Source: Candidatus Zixiibacteriota bacterium
Lineage (GTDB): Bacteria > Zixibacteria > MSB-5A5 > GN15 > FEB-12
DNA: 64,000 bases
Reading direction: 5' to 3'
Assembly (NCBI GenBank): GCA_029860345.1
Contig: JAOUBJ010000015.1
Coordinates: 62,001 to 126,000 of the forward strand
In this document: positions 1-8,197 of the stretch, in pieces
Position numbering within the stretch: the stretch's first letter is position 1
Layout: each line of letters opens with the position of its first letter
Position numbers and translations under genes: made by a program
Notes under the pieces: model-generated
The model's input: only the letters and a program-made list of their open reading frames with translations
Told to the model about the DNA's origin: nothing
The model's database searches: none

Positions 1-2488
1 CCCAGGTTTCATGCGAGGCTTTGGAATCGGTTGTAGGGTCCTTGTCGTGTTGGATCTCGCGCACCAGATCACCGTCGACGGTGAAAATACGAATCGTGCA
101 TTTGGGCGGGAGGTTTGCAAAGTTCAGAATCCTGGTACGATCGGGAGGACGGTCGTCGTCGATACGGCCTTCAAACCCGCGTTCCCTGTAGTTGCCGTCA
201 AGTCGATATGGGTTGGGATAGATGTAGGCCTCAAGTCCTTCGCTGGCCACCCTATCGGTAGTGGACAGCGGGTAGGCGCTCTGGGCGCCTGCGGATACCG
301 ACGTCTCCAGCGAAGCCAGCCCGGATTCCGGGGAGCCGTAGTCAAAGGCGGTGACGTTCACGAAATACGAAACGGTCGGCAGGAGGCCGTCAATAATGGC
401 TTCGTACTCAAAATATCTCAGATATCCATCAGGGGTCAACTCTTCCGGCTGGGCGGAATCGGGAATCAAGCTGCTGGGATACGGCTCATTCGGGAATCTC
501 TTCCGAATCGGCGAACCCGGCCCATAGCTCGAGGCGTTGTAGTCCTGTCCCTCGAAAATGAATGTCGATTCCGGGTAGTCGGGGTGCTGGTAGGGACTGC
601 TGCGTGTGTAAGATTCGGGAGTGAAGCTCATATCATCACATGAGTCGGCGTACAAACAACGCAAAGAGTCTACGGTAAAGGGAACATCAAAAAGCAAATA
701 GATCCCTTCCTCCGGCACGAAGACCAGTTTGTTGTAATCTTCAACATCGTAGGAAGCAATGAGTCCAAAACTGGCAGCCCGCTCATCACGGGCCAGGTAG
801 ACCCGGTACCCCTCAAAGTCGACATGGCGAGAGAAGACATCTTTGGTGGTCTCCGAACGAAGGCCGTTAAACCGGACGTTGATCTGCCCGGGCGAAGGCT
901 CCAGCCAGAAATCCGGCGCCGGCGGCGGAGCAGCTCCGCGAAAATCGGGTACGCCGTCGCCTTGATAATAAAACGTGTCTGCTTCCACACAGGGGAATAC
1001 TATGCTGTCGATGGTATCCATCGCCACCGGGTCCTTCCAGAAAGTATCCGGAGGCATGGGCGGATCGTCGGCACAGCAGACGTGAAAGAGACCGGCAAAG
1101 CCGTCGTCATCAGTGTCTACACCGGGATTGTCATAAATCCAGGCGGCCCAGGTGGCGTTATTGGCCAAATCCGAGAAGTCGAGTCCTTCGTAATAAAGTC
1201 CGGGATCATCGGGCAGGTTGCCGATGTTCTCGGGGCGTTGATGCAAATCCATGCCACCTACGTATGCCAATGAAACCGGCAATGTCTGTCCGGGACGGAT
1301 CGAGAATGGCCCGAAAGAAAGCAAGTACCGAGTGTCATAACCGTCGGCGAAGTCGTCAACCTGGGTCTGATTGGGGTAAAGCCACAGAGTGTCCGTGGCC
1401 TGAATACTCTTGACAAAAGCCTGGTCGTAATCGAACTCACGGTTTCCCATGAAGTTATACTTATTGACGTCTCCTTCAGGTGTTCCCAGTCCGCCAGTAC
1501 CGAGGTCTCTGAAATTCTCCACGTTCTTTTGCCGCGGACCAAAATCCAGAGCGGACTGACCGTTGGAAATCCACCAGTTAAACGAAACTTCCATCTCCTC
1601 CGAAGGAGTACGCACCACCCTGGTGGCCGTAACGTGCGGGGCCGGGTTGGGGGCGCTAAAATCACCGTCGTTGTCGGCAATCCAGGCAATGTTTACGGTA
1701 TCGTTGAAAACACAGTCACCGAACTCGCCCGGATAGGTGTGAAGGAAACCGCAAAGATCATCGGCATATCCGGCGGTGTTGTTGCAGTCCCAGCATACGT
1801 CGGCGTCGACATAGAGACCCATATACACTTCGTCAATGTTCTGGAAGCCGATATTCTTGATTTGGTAGTCAAAGAGCACGAAATCCTCGGCGTAGGCGTA
1901 GGACCAGGCGTATGAGGCATCAGTGATCTCAATGTTCAACGGCGTGTGCATTCGCCCAAAGTAGTCGGGGGCTATTCCGTCGGTGATTGTGTCGGTGTAT
2001 ACGCTGATGAAGTCCTCTTCGGATATGGCGCCTTCATAGAGCGGTGATCCCGGATTGGTGATCGAACGTTTGACCATTGCGCCGAAGGGTGGCGTATCCG
2101 GGGCCAGCTCACGCACGAACGACCAGCCATCGGCGCCGACAGATACCAGCGTATCACGCCCAACCACTGCGCCGATCCAGAAAGCGCCGGCAAACAGGTA
2201 CTGGACATTGGAGCCGCGCGGGTATTCGCACGAGGCGACATTATCACCGGTGAAAACATCCCCCGGTGGGCCGGCTCGGAAGCCGGTTCCGATTGTGCCG
2301 TTGTTGTTGACGGCCAATTCCATCGCACCGATGCGATGGCCGGCTGTCTGGTGCTGCAAAACCACTGTCGATAAGTAGCTGCCGTAGCCCTTGGGATCAG
2401 CCTCGATCGCCGTGCGCGACCGGACATTGCTGCTCAAGAGCGCTATCCCGCATAAACAAAGACCAATAATTTTGATTTTCACTACCAT
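1..2488 (-). CDS. Secreted FCB-type protein with C-terminal sorting-like region, 3' end cut by window edge
   Basis: An open frame runs without a stop from the start codon off the left edge, giving about 829 residues. It begins with a signal peptide (MVVKIKIIGLCLCGIALLSS) and continues with extracellular-looking Asp/Gly/Tyr-rich sequence without a recognised catalytic motif. Near position 215 it reads YPNPYR, and closer to the edge IRIFTVDGDLVREI. These are hallmarks of the C-terminal beta-sandwich sorting domains of FCB secreted proteins, so only the last strands should be missing. ATG 2488 lies almost on top of an AGGTGA ribosome site. GTG 2482, in the same frame, has the better 7-nt spacing and may be the true start. 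The gene appears monocistronic. Function is unknown; surface exposure is inferred. Confidence 0.8.
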   Translation of the reverse strand, partial: MVVKIKIIGLCLCGIALLSSNVRSRTAIEADPKGYGSYLSTVVLQHQTAGHRIGAMELAVNNNGTIGTGFRAGPPGDVFTGDNVASCEYPRGSNVQYLFAGAFWIGAVVGRDTLVSVGADGWSFVRELAPDTPPFGAMVKRSITNPGSPLYEGAISEEDFISVYTDTITDGIAPDYFGRMHTPLNIEITDASYAWSYAYAEDFVLFDYQIKNIGFQNIDEVYMGLYVDADVCWDCNNTAGYADDLCGFLHTYPGEFGDCVFNDTVNIAWIADNDGDFSAPNPAPHVTATRVVRTPSEEMEVSFNWWISNGQSALDFGPRQKNVENFRDLGTGGLGTPEGDVNKYNFMGNREFDYDQAFVKSIQATDTLWLYPNQTQVDDFADGYDTRYLLSFGPFSIRPGQTLPVSLAYVGGMDLHQRPENIGNLPDDPGLYYEGLDFSDLANNATWAAWIYDNPGVDTDDDGFAGLFHVCCADDPPMPPDTFWKDPVAMDTIDSIVFPCVEADTFYYQGDGVPDFRGAAPPPAPDFWLEPSPGQINVRFNGLRSETTKDVFSRHVDFEGYRVYLARDERAASFGLIASYDVEDYNKLVFVPEEGIYLLFDVPFTVDSLRCLYADSCDDMSFTPESYTRSSPYQHPDYPESTFIFEGQDYNASSYGPGSPIRKRFPNEPYPSSLIPDSAQPEELTPDGYLRYFEYEAIIDGLLPTVSYFVNVTAFDYGSPESGLASLETSVSAGAQSAYPLSTTDRVASEGLEAYIYPNPYRLDGNYRERGFEGRIDDDRPPDRTRILNFANLPPKCTIRIFTVDGDLVREIQHDKDPTTDSKASHETW

Positions 2489-2776
2489 ATCACCTGTCAG
2501 TACATGAAGAGATTCACATTTCCTATCTGACGTACCAGACCGCTGATCTGTTCATAGAGAATCGACGGCCAACCAAGCCTAAAAACTAACTTAAATCGGA
2601 CCGCTTTGCAAGAGCTTTCGGCAAAAAAAGTAGTCCTGAAGGCGTACTGCGCCAAGAGCGCCTTCGGCCTAAGCCCTGGTTCCCAGACCGGTGGCTAAGG
2701 GCTTGTAGAAACAAGCTTGGCTCATTGGTGGTGTTGGGCGACCCCGCCCGACACCTGCCGCCCAACCCAATGGCTG

Positions 2777-2988
2777 TCAGGCGACTCGCCTGACAGCCCC
2801 AGCACTATATCTTGCGGTGGGTCCTGTCCGCCGCGGCGGACGCGAGCGAATTCGTGTGACCCGCCGGCCGGTCAAGCCGGCTCTCTCTTGATTCAGCACG
2901 TGGCACACGAGCGCGCGAAGCGCGAAATACAGGCTTGCCTGTGTCGGGTCACAACCACGCCTTCGGCGCGCCCAGGACCCGACACAAC
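2777..2988. repeat. Composite dispersed intergenic repeat, copy 1
   Basis: It begins with a palindrome (CTGTCAGGCGA/TCGCCTGACAG, 2774-2796), runs through TCCGCCGCGGCGGA and a GGCCGGTCAAGCCGGC palindrome, and ends with inverted arms GTGTCGGGTC/GACCCGACAC (2941-2985). Almost the same succession recurs at 59706-59913. Open frames crossing it are not coding-like. The rest of the 705-bp gap holds only AT-rich upstream sequence and a terminator. Confidence 0.8.
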
Positions 2989-3114
2989 ATAAACGGGGTT
3001 TATCAACAAGCCCCTGAGGGCAGGGCGGCATCCCCGCGCCGAAGGTCCGCCGCAGGAGGGATGACGGCTTTATCGGCAGGTCAGAAAACAGGCCTACCCT
3101 ACAGTATAGTCAAT

Positions 3115-3160
3115 AAGAAAACCGGGCCTCACGTCTGTAAGATCGACGCTGAGACCCGGT
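3115..3160 (-). terminator. Rho-independent terminator of the subtilisin-dockerin gene
   Basis: Read on the minus strand, ACCGGGTCTCAGCGTC pairs with GACGTGAGGCCCGGT across a 9-nt loop and is followed by TTTTCTTATT. It lies about 35 bp past the stop codon of the gene ending at 3194. Confidence 0.75.
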
Positions 3161-3193
3161 ACTACTATCTTGAAAAGCCGGGCTTCAGAATGG

Positions 3194-5545
3194 CTAACAG
3201 CCACAAGGTGCCGGGCCACCGCTGAACATCCAGTCGACCATGTAGACCAGATCGGCAATATCGACGGCGCCTGAGCAGTCCACATCTCCTAAGTCCATAG
3301 GAAAGGGCGGCAGACCGCTGTTGAACATGAAGTCCACCATGTAGACCAAATCAGCAATGGTGATTCCGATCTCGCCGTCCATGTCGCCACGAGACAAACA
3401 CAGCTTGACCAGGCCGCCTACCGTGCGAGGGGCATAGTCCAGTATGTTGCCGTTGAATTCCGGCAGGCGAGTGGAGTAGCCGTCTATGGCTATGGTCGTG
3501 GTCTCCGTATGTTGAGCTCCGGCATCGATCTGGAAAAAGAGCCTTATTATCGGACCGGCGCCGGCCGGCAGATCGGGTGCAGTGCCCGAGGACGAGGCTT
3601 GCAGCTTGAAAGTCGTTTTCTTGGTGGACGGGCTGAAATGTACCTGACTTTGGACCTCAAAGTAGTCGGTCCGGCAGCTATCAGTCGAAAAATGATCATA
3701 AGTGAGGGCCATATCGCCATCGTACACTACCGGAACTATGATCTCATTGATCGGGATGCTGTTGCGCCCATAGACTGCGATTTCAACTATCTCGCCCGGC
3801 AATGCTTCGGCAGTATCGGCAATCATCGAGTCGGCGAGCACTTTTATATAGCTGCTCTTGGTCGATGAACGAGTTTCCTCGCCGGCCTGTATCTCAAGAC
3901 TCACGTCATACATGCCGGGTCCTAAGTATGTGTGGCTGGTGGTTTGACCGGTGTCCAGATTGCCGTCGCCAAAATCCCAATCCCAGCTGTCCACAGTCAG
4001 TCCCGATGATGCTTCGAAATCAACGGCCAGCGGCGCCCAACCGATAGTGGTATCGGCCGTAAAAGAGACGCCAACCACCTGATCGCACGACCCCTGTAAG
4101 TTCGGCATGGGACCGATAAGCTTGAAGTGCGCTGCTTGTGGTGTTGAGTAGTTCATCAGAAGTTCGTGCATCTCGGTATAGTCCAGCGGTCGACCGTGGG
4201 CTTGTTTATGTATTCCCTGCAAGATGGCGCAGGCGCCGACTATGATCGGCGAAGCGCTGGAAGTACCGCCAAAGGTTGCGGTATAGTAATTCGTGGTGTC
4301 GCTGCCGTACAGGCCGCCATAGCCAAGCGTGTAGACATTGGACCCGAAACCATGGACATCGACTCGCTCTCCATAGTTGGTGAACCATTCCGGTACATGG
4401 CTCAAAGTACCAGCGCCAACCATCACGGCTCCTGAGTACCTGTAGGTGGAGTCGAAGAAATGATTGTAAATAGTTTGATCGTCGTAGTTTTCCTCGCCGT
4501 TACCGGCTGCTTCAACGACGATTCGACCCAACGCCGAGGCGTTCACGATAGCGTCGAAATTCTCCTGCCAGTATTCCATGGCCACATAGCCGGTCTGTCC
4601 GCTGACCGACTGAAAGTCGTAATGAGGACCGGGCGCGTGTAACTCGATGAGGATTATGTCACCCGCCACTGTGTTGTTGGTAGCTGTGGTCAGGGCGCTG
4701 GCGGTGGACATCGAACCGATCGAGACAGTTCCCAGATCGACATTATAAGCAATCCCGGTCATGCCGAAACTGTTGGAGTCGGCCGCCACTTCACCAAGCA
4801 CAGCCGTGCCGTGATGCCACCAGCCGGGATCAAGTATCTTCGAACCGGCAATATGCCATGAATCAGTGCCGCCGTGCAAATCTTCGTGCGACTCGACCCA
4901 GTTGCCTTCGATATCGACCATTTTGACCGTTTCCCCTTTACCACCGGCAAAGCTCCAGCCATAATATGCATCCAGACCTGTGGGGGCTGGCTGCAGATAC
5001 CATTGACTATATTCCCAGACCGGTGTTAGAGCGATTTTGGTCTCAATATTGGCCAGCTCCGGCTTTGGTGCAAAGTATGCTATTTCCACAATGTCCAGAG
5101 AGTTCAGCGCCCGCACCAGGTCAAGCTTATCGTCGGCGGTTGCGTTGTCGGCAATAGTCAGCCGGTAATACAGCGTTAAGTCGGGCAAAGTGTGGCCGAC
5201 TCGGCGCATTCCTTCGGCCCGCAGGCGATCCAGATCCGCCTTTGCCGTTATTATATGCGGCTGGCACGATGTGCTCTTGTTGTGCGACAAGATTTCGTTA
5301 TTAAGTCTATCCCACTCAGCGGTAACTCTCAGAAACCGATTGCCGTCGAATTCGGGTTGGCCGATTCCTTCGACCAACTTGAAAACAAGCTCGTTGGTGT
5401 TATCGTGGGCCGGTAGCGACTTGTAGACCGGTTTGATCGGGGTCGGCCGTTTGATCTGGGCGGCGCCGCCGGCCATTGCGTTTACTGTGAAGATTGCAAC
5501 CAGTACGATTGCGATTACGGGAGAGAGGGCTAATCTTGATCTCAT
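3194..5545 (-). CDS. Secreted subtilisin-like (S8) protease with PKD, cohesin-like and dockerin-like domains
   Basis: The 783-residue protein has a signal peptide (1-25), a propeptide-like region to about 165, and an S8 catalytic domain. Its residues are Asp211 (VKMVDIEGN), His245 (HHGTAV), oxyanion Asn349 (AAGNG) and Ser430 (GGTSSASP). A PKD domain follows (about 493-570, WDWDFGDG), then a cohesin-like beta-sandwich (571-715, ALPGEIVEIAVYG onward) and two dockerin-like calcium repeats (719-783, IADLVYMVDFMF). Cohesin and dockerin modules in one chain allow self- or cross-association at the cell surface (inference). The start has an AGGA-type ribosome site 11 nt upstream and a promoter at 5596-5623. 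It is transcribed alone and ends at a terminator. S8 identity is firm; the substrate is unknown. Confidence 0.9.
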   Translation of the reverse strand: MRSRLALSPVIAIVLVAIFTVNAMAGGAAQIKRPTPIKPVYKSLPAHDNTNELVFKLVEGIGQPEFDGNRFLRVTAEWDRLNNEILSHNKSTSCQPHIITAKADLDRLRAEGMRRVGHTLPDLTLYYRLTIADNATADDKLDLVRALNSLDIVEIAYFAPKPELANIETKIALTPVWEYSQWYLQPAPTGLDAYYGWSFAGGKGETVKMVDIEGNWVESHEDLHGGTDSWHIAGSKILDPGWWHHGTAVLGEVAADSNSFGMTGIAYNVDLGTVSIGSMSTASALTTATNNTVAGDIILIELHAPGPHYDFQSVSGQTGYVAMEYWQENFDAIVNASALGRIVVEAAGNGEENYDDQTIYNHFFDSTYRYSGAVMVGAGTLSHVPEWFTNYGERVDVHGFGSNVYTLGYGGLYGSDTTNYYTATFGGTSSASPIIVGACAILQGIHKQAHGRPLDYTEMHELLMNYSTPQAAHFKLIGPMPNLQGSCDQVVGVSFTADTTIGWAPLAVDFEASSGLTVDSWDWDFGDGNLDTGQTTSHTYLGPGMYDVSLEIQAGEETRSSTKSSYIKVLADSMIADTAEALPGEIVEIAVYGRNSIPINEIIVPVVYDGDMALTYDHFSTDSCRTDYFEVQSQVHFSPSTKKTTFKLQASSSGTAPDLPAGAGPIIRLFFQIDAGAQHTETTTIAIDGYSTRLPEFNGNILDYAPRTVGGLVKLCLSRGDMDGEIGITIADLVYMVDFMFNSGLPPFPMDLGDVDCSGAVDIADLVYMVDWMFSGGPAPCGC

Positions 5546-5595
5546 GTCTTTTTCCTGCGGTTAGTACGATCGTCCAAACTGTGCATTTCGCCATA

Positions 5596-5623
5596 AGTAT
5601 AGCAATAATCTTCATTTTTGCAA
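5596..5623 (-). promoter_or_regulatory. Sigma-70-type promoter for the subtilisin-dockerin gene
   Basis: On the minus strand, TTGCAA (5618-5623), a 16-nt spacer and TATACT (5596-5601) place a start site near 5589, about 45 nt before the ATG at 5545. Confidence 0.5.
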
Positions 5624-5689
5624 TGTAAAACAGGACGAGCGAGTCCGAGCAGGGTTTGTTTTTCTATCACCTAAGGGAAGCGGCTTGTT

Positions 5690-5830
5690 GATAAACCCAC
5701 AGAGCCGTCTTTGCGAGGCGTCTCGCGTCTCGCAGGACGTGCCGTGGCAATCTCATGCCTCGACTCCGCTCGGCATGACACGTGTGCAGCAAACTGAGAT
5801 TGCCGCGCTCCTCACGGCGCCTGTGCCTTT
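5690..5830. repeat. Palindromic repeat of the CATTGCGAGG...CAATCTC class
   Basis: Contains TTTGCGAGGCGTCTCGCG and GTGGCAATCTC, then the opposite-strand counterpart GAGATTGCCGCGCTCCTC, together with a CTCGACTCCGCTCGGCATGA block. Related arms occur near 37455-37505 and 46621-46735. It fills the gap between the subtilisin gene and the terminator at 5979-6010; no gene is seen. Confidence 0.7.
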
Positions 5831-5978
5831 GGACGCTCACTTAATGACGGAAGGTGGAGAGTTTTCAACGCTCCCGACGGCCGGGGTCCGTCTTCTTTTA
5901 TGAGGAATCCCGCTCCGCAGGATGTCGAAGTCGCGGGGATTCTGATCTGCGGTGCCACAAACCTCTGTAACCAAACAC

Positions 5979-6010
5979 AAAAAAAGCCGACCCACGAGAG
6001 GTCGGCTTTT
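5979..6010 (-). terminator. Rho-independent terminator of the M16 peptidase operon
   Basis: On the minus strand GCCGACC and GGTCGGC form the stem, preceded by AAAA and followed by a run of seven T. It lies 24 bp past the stop of the gene ending at 6034. Confidence 0.9.
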
Positions 6011-6033
6011 GGAATCAATTGTAGGCGGGTTAA

Positions 6034-8184
6034 CTACGGCGTAGGCTTGTCGAAGGCGTCGGCAGGCACTTCGCCATTGATCACGCACTCCGAAACCACG
6101 ACCTGCATGACCTTCTGACCGTCCATGGTCACCACGGTCTTCATCGGCATCTGGACGCCGTTGACGCTGGCATAGTCCGACATGGCTTCTTCGAGCATGC
6201 CTTCACCGGTCATCGACTCACCCCAGTATTTCTGCCCAACCAGATGATGATCGGCGGCGTCCAGTGCAAGCTGGCATATCGCTTCTCCGTCGGCCCCCAT
6301 GATCGCGACCCAGTCAACAGCCGTTCCGGCCACCTCGCCGTCGCCGTTGTACACTGCCTGGTAATAGGGGTTGTCCGCATGGGAGAGAATATTGATAAGA
6401 TTGCGGGCAACACTCTCGTCATCTTTGGCAATCTCATCGCCGGACATCTCAGCCAGTTCGCCGGTCATCGGATTGGTCTTCCATCCAACGTCACCGTTGC
6501 GAACTTCAAAGATATTTCGGCCCATCAGATTCATCTCGTTGCGATGTTTGTCGGGCAGGACTTCAATCGTCTTTACCCCGACCGGCATTTCCTGAGGACC
6601 CATGACGAGTGTCATGGTGCCCTTCTGATGCACAGATTGGACAGCTTTGAGATTGTCCAGTCCGCCTGTTGCCGCCACCGCTTGATCCAGAAGACCCTTG
6701 CCGCGTTCCAGAGACTCAGGTGTGATGACCACCTGGCTTTCCTCTACGGCGGGCGGTATGGTGATATCAAGGGTATCAACCGGGCCCAAACCCAGCGACT
6801 CCAGCGGCTCGTCGAAAGCCTCGCCGTTGCCGACCACCAGAACCATCATCGAATCCGGATGCAGGTTGCGTTTGGCTGCTTCCATAACATCTTCGGGTGT
6901 CACCTTCTCGACGCCTTCTTTTTCCTGTTGGAGGAAATCTTCGGGAAGACCATAGAAATCGTAGGTCATCATCCGCGTCACAACTTCCTGCTTGGTGTCG
7001 AAGTTGAACACGAACGAATTGAGGTATCCGTCCTTACCTTTCTGCATCTCTTCTTCCGACGGTCCGCGAGTCTGCATCGATTTGATCTGCTTAATCATCT
7101 CTTTGGCCGCTTTGACCGTGTTCTCCGGGCCGGTGGAACCGACGGCAAAGAAGTATCCGGGGTAAGCGATGTTTGAGATATAACGACCGCCTACCGAGTA
7201 AGCGAGACCCATCTGGGTGCGCACGGCATCTGTCAGGCGACTACCGAACCCTCCGCCCAAAATCGCATTCATCACGATTTTGTCGGCGTAATCGTCATCC
7301 GTCACCAAACCACCGAGGTGCCCGATACGGACATAAGACTGGGCCGCTTCCGGCTTCTCGACATAGTAGACTTTGGAGCGCCAGTTGTAATCTACTTTCG
7401 GCAGAGGCGGCACCGGTACACCGGACTGAGCCCAGTCACCGAAGTACTGATCGAGCAGGGCCATAACGGCGTCACGATCATAATCGCCGATAATGGCCAT
7501 CTGCATGTTTTCAGGGGCGACATAGGCCTTGTGGAAGTTGACAAGATCGTCCCGTGCGATGGCCTCAATCGAGGCATACTCAGTGTGACGGCTGAAGGGT
7601 GAGTCCGGGCCGTAGACCAGTTTGCGCCATTCTCTGAGCGCCACGCCGCCGGGATTGTCGTTGCGTCGCGAGACTCCGGAACGTTCCTGCATCTTGGACA
7701 AGTCGATCTTGTCCTGATCGAACACCGGACGACGCAACACTTCGGCCAGCACTTCCAGCGCCAGGTCGGAGTATTCACTGAGAACGCTGATTCCGGCACT
7801 TCCCGAAATGTCGTCGATACCGACTTCGACCGAGCCGCCGATCCCTTCCAGCATCTCGTCAATCTCGTCGCCGGTCCATTTTTGAGTACCGCCGGTGCGC
7901 ATGGTTGAACCGCAGATAGAGGCCAGACCTACTTTGTCGAACGGATCAAGATAGCTACCGACGTTCATGCGAACTCGGACATTGAACAGCGGCAACGATT
8001 TGTCTTCGAGGAAGTACAATCGAATACCGTTGTCCAGCGTTACCTTCTCTGTCTGAGGTATCTCCAGCTTGTTCAGCTTGGGGAATTTCAGTTTGTCGAC
8101 ATCCTGCGCCCAAACTCCCGATGCCACAAGGATCAGCAGGAAGGCGCCAAGGATTACTGTTAGGGCAAGTTTCCTGGTTTTCAT
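6034..8184 (-). CDS. M16 family peptidase-like subunit lacking the zinc site, with C-terminal lipoprotein-sorting-like domain
   Basis: The 716-residue protein has a signal peptide (MKTRKLALTVILGAFLLILV...). The M16 N-terminal fold is present, but where HxxEH should stand it reads S89-I-C-G-S93, so it cannot bind catalytic zinc. The two M16 lobes span about 40-480. Residues about 500-716 form an extra beta-rich domain resembling LolA-like/outer-membrane lipoprotein-sorting folds. M16B enzymes commonly work as an active/inactive heterodimer, and the gene just upstream carries the intact motif. ATG 8184 is chosen because AGGGAG precedes it by 6 nt. A longer in-frame start at 8208 would overlap the upstream gene by 11 bp. 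The likely role is periplasmic or surface peptide degradation with its partner. Confidence 0.9.
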   Translation of the reverse strand: MKTRKLALTVILGAFLLILVASGVWAQDVDKLKFPKLNKLEIPQTEKVTLDNGIRLYFLEDKSLPLFNVRVRMNVGSYLDPFDKVGLASICGSTMRTGGTQKWTGDEIDEMLEGIGGSVEVGIDDISGSAGISVLSEYSDLALEVLAEVLRRPVFDQDKIDLSKMQERSGVSRRNDNPGGVALREWRKLVYGPDSPFSRHTEYASIEAIARDDLVNFHKAYVAPENMQMAIIGDYDRDAVMALLDQYFGDWAQSGVPVPPLPKVDYNWRSKVYYVEKPEAAQSYVRIGHLGGLVTDDDYADKIVMNAILGGGFGSRLTDAVRTQMGLAYSVGGRYISNIAYPGYFFAVGSTGPENTVKAAKEMIKQIKSMQTRGPSEEEMQKGKDGYLNSFVFNFDTKQEVVTRMMTYDFYGLPEDFLQQEKEGVEKVTPEDVMEAAKRNLHPDSMMVLVVGNGEAFDEPLESLGLGPVDTLDITIPPAVEESQVVITPESLERGKGLLDQAVAATGGLDNLKAVQSVHQKGTMTLVMGPQEMPVGVKTIEVLPDKHRNEMNLMGRNIFEVRNGDVGWKTNPMTGELAEMSGDEIAKDDESVARNLINILSHADNPYYQAVYNGDGEVAGTAVDWVAIMGADGEAICQLALDAADHHLVGQKYWGESMTGEGMLEEAMSDYASVNGVQMPMKTVVTMDGQKVMQVVVSECVINGEVPADAFDKPTP

Positions 8185-8197
8185 TTTGTGCTCCCTG

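Noticed and set aside
2717-3031. Overlapping open frames of 80-96 codons on both strands
   Set aside because: They lie in palindromic repeats shared with 59706-59913 and show no signal, ribosome site or protein-like composition.
6244-7176. 310-codon plus-strand open frame opposite the M16 gene
   Set aside because: It is antisense to a well-supported M16 gene; His/Arg-rich composition and no ribosome site indicate a GC-driven shadow frame.
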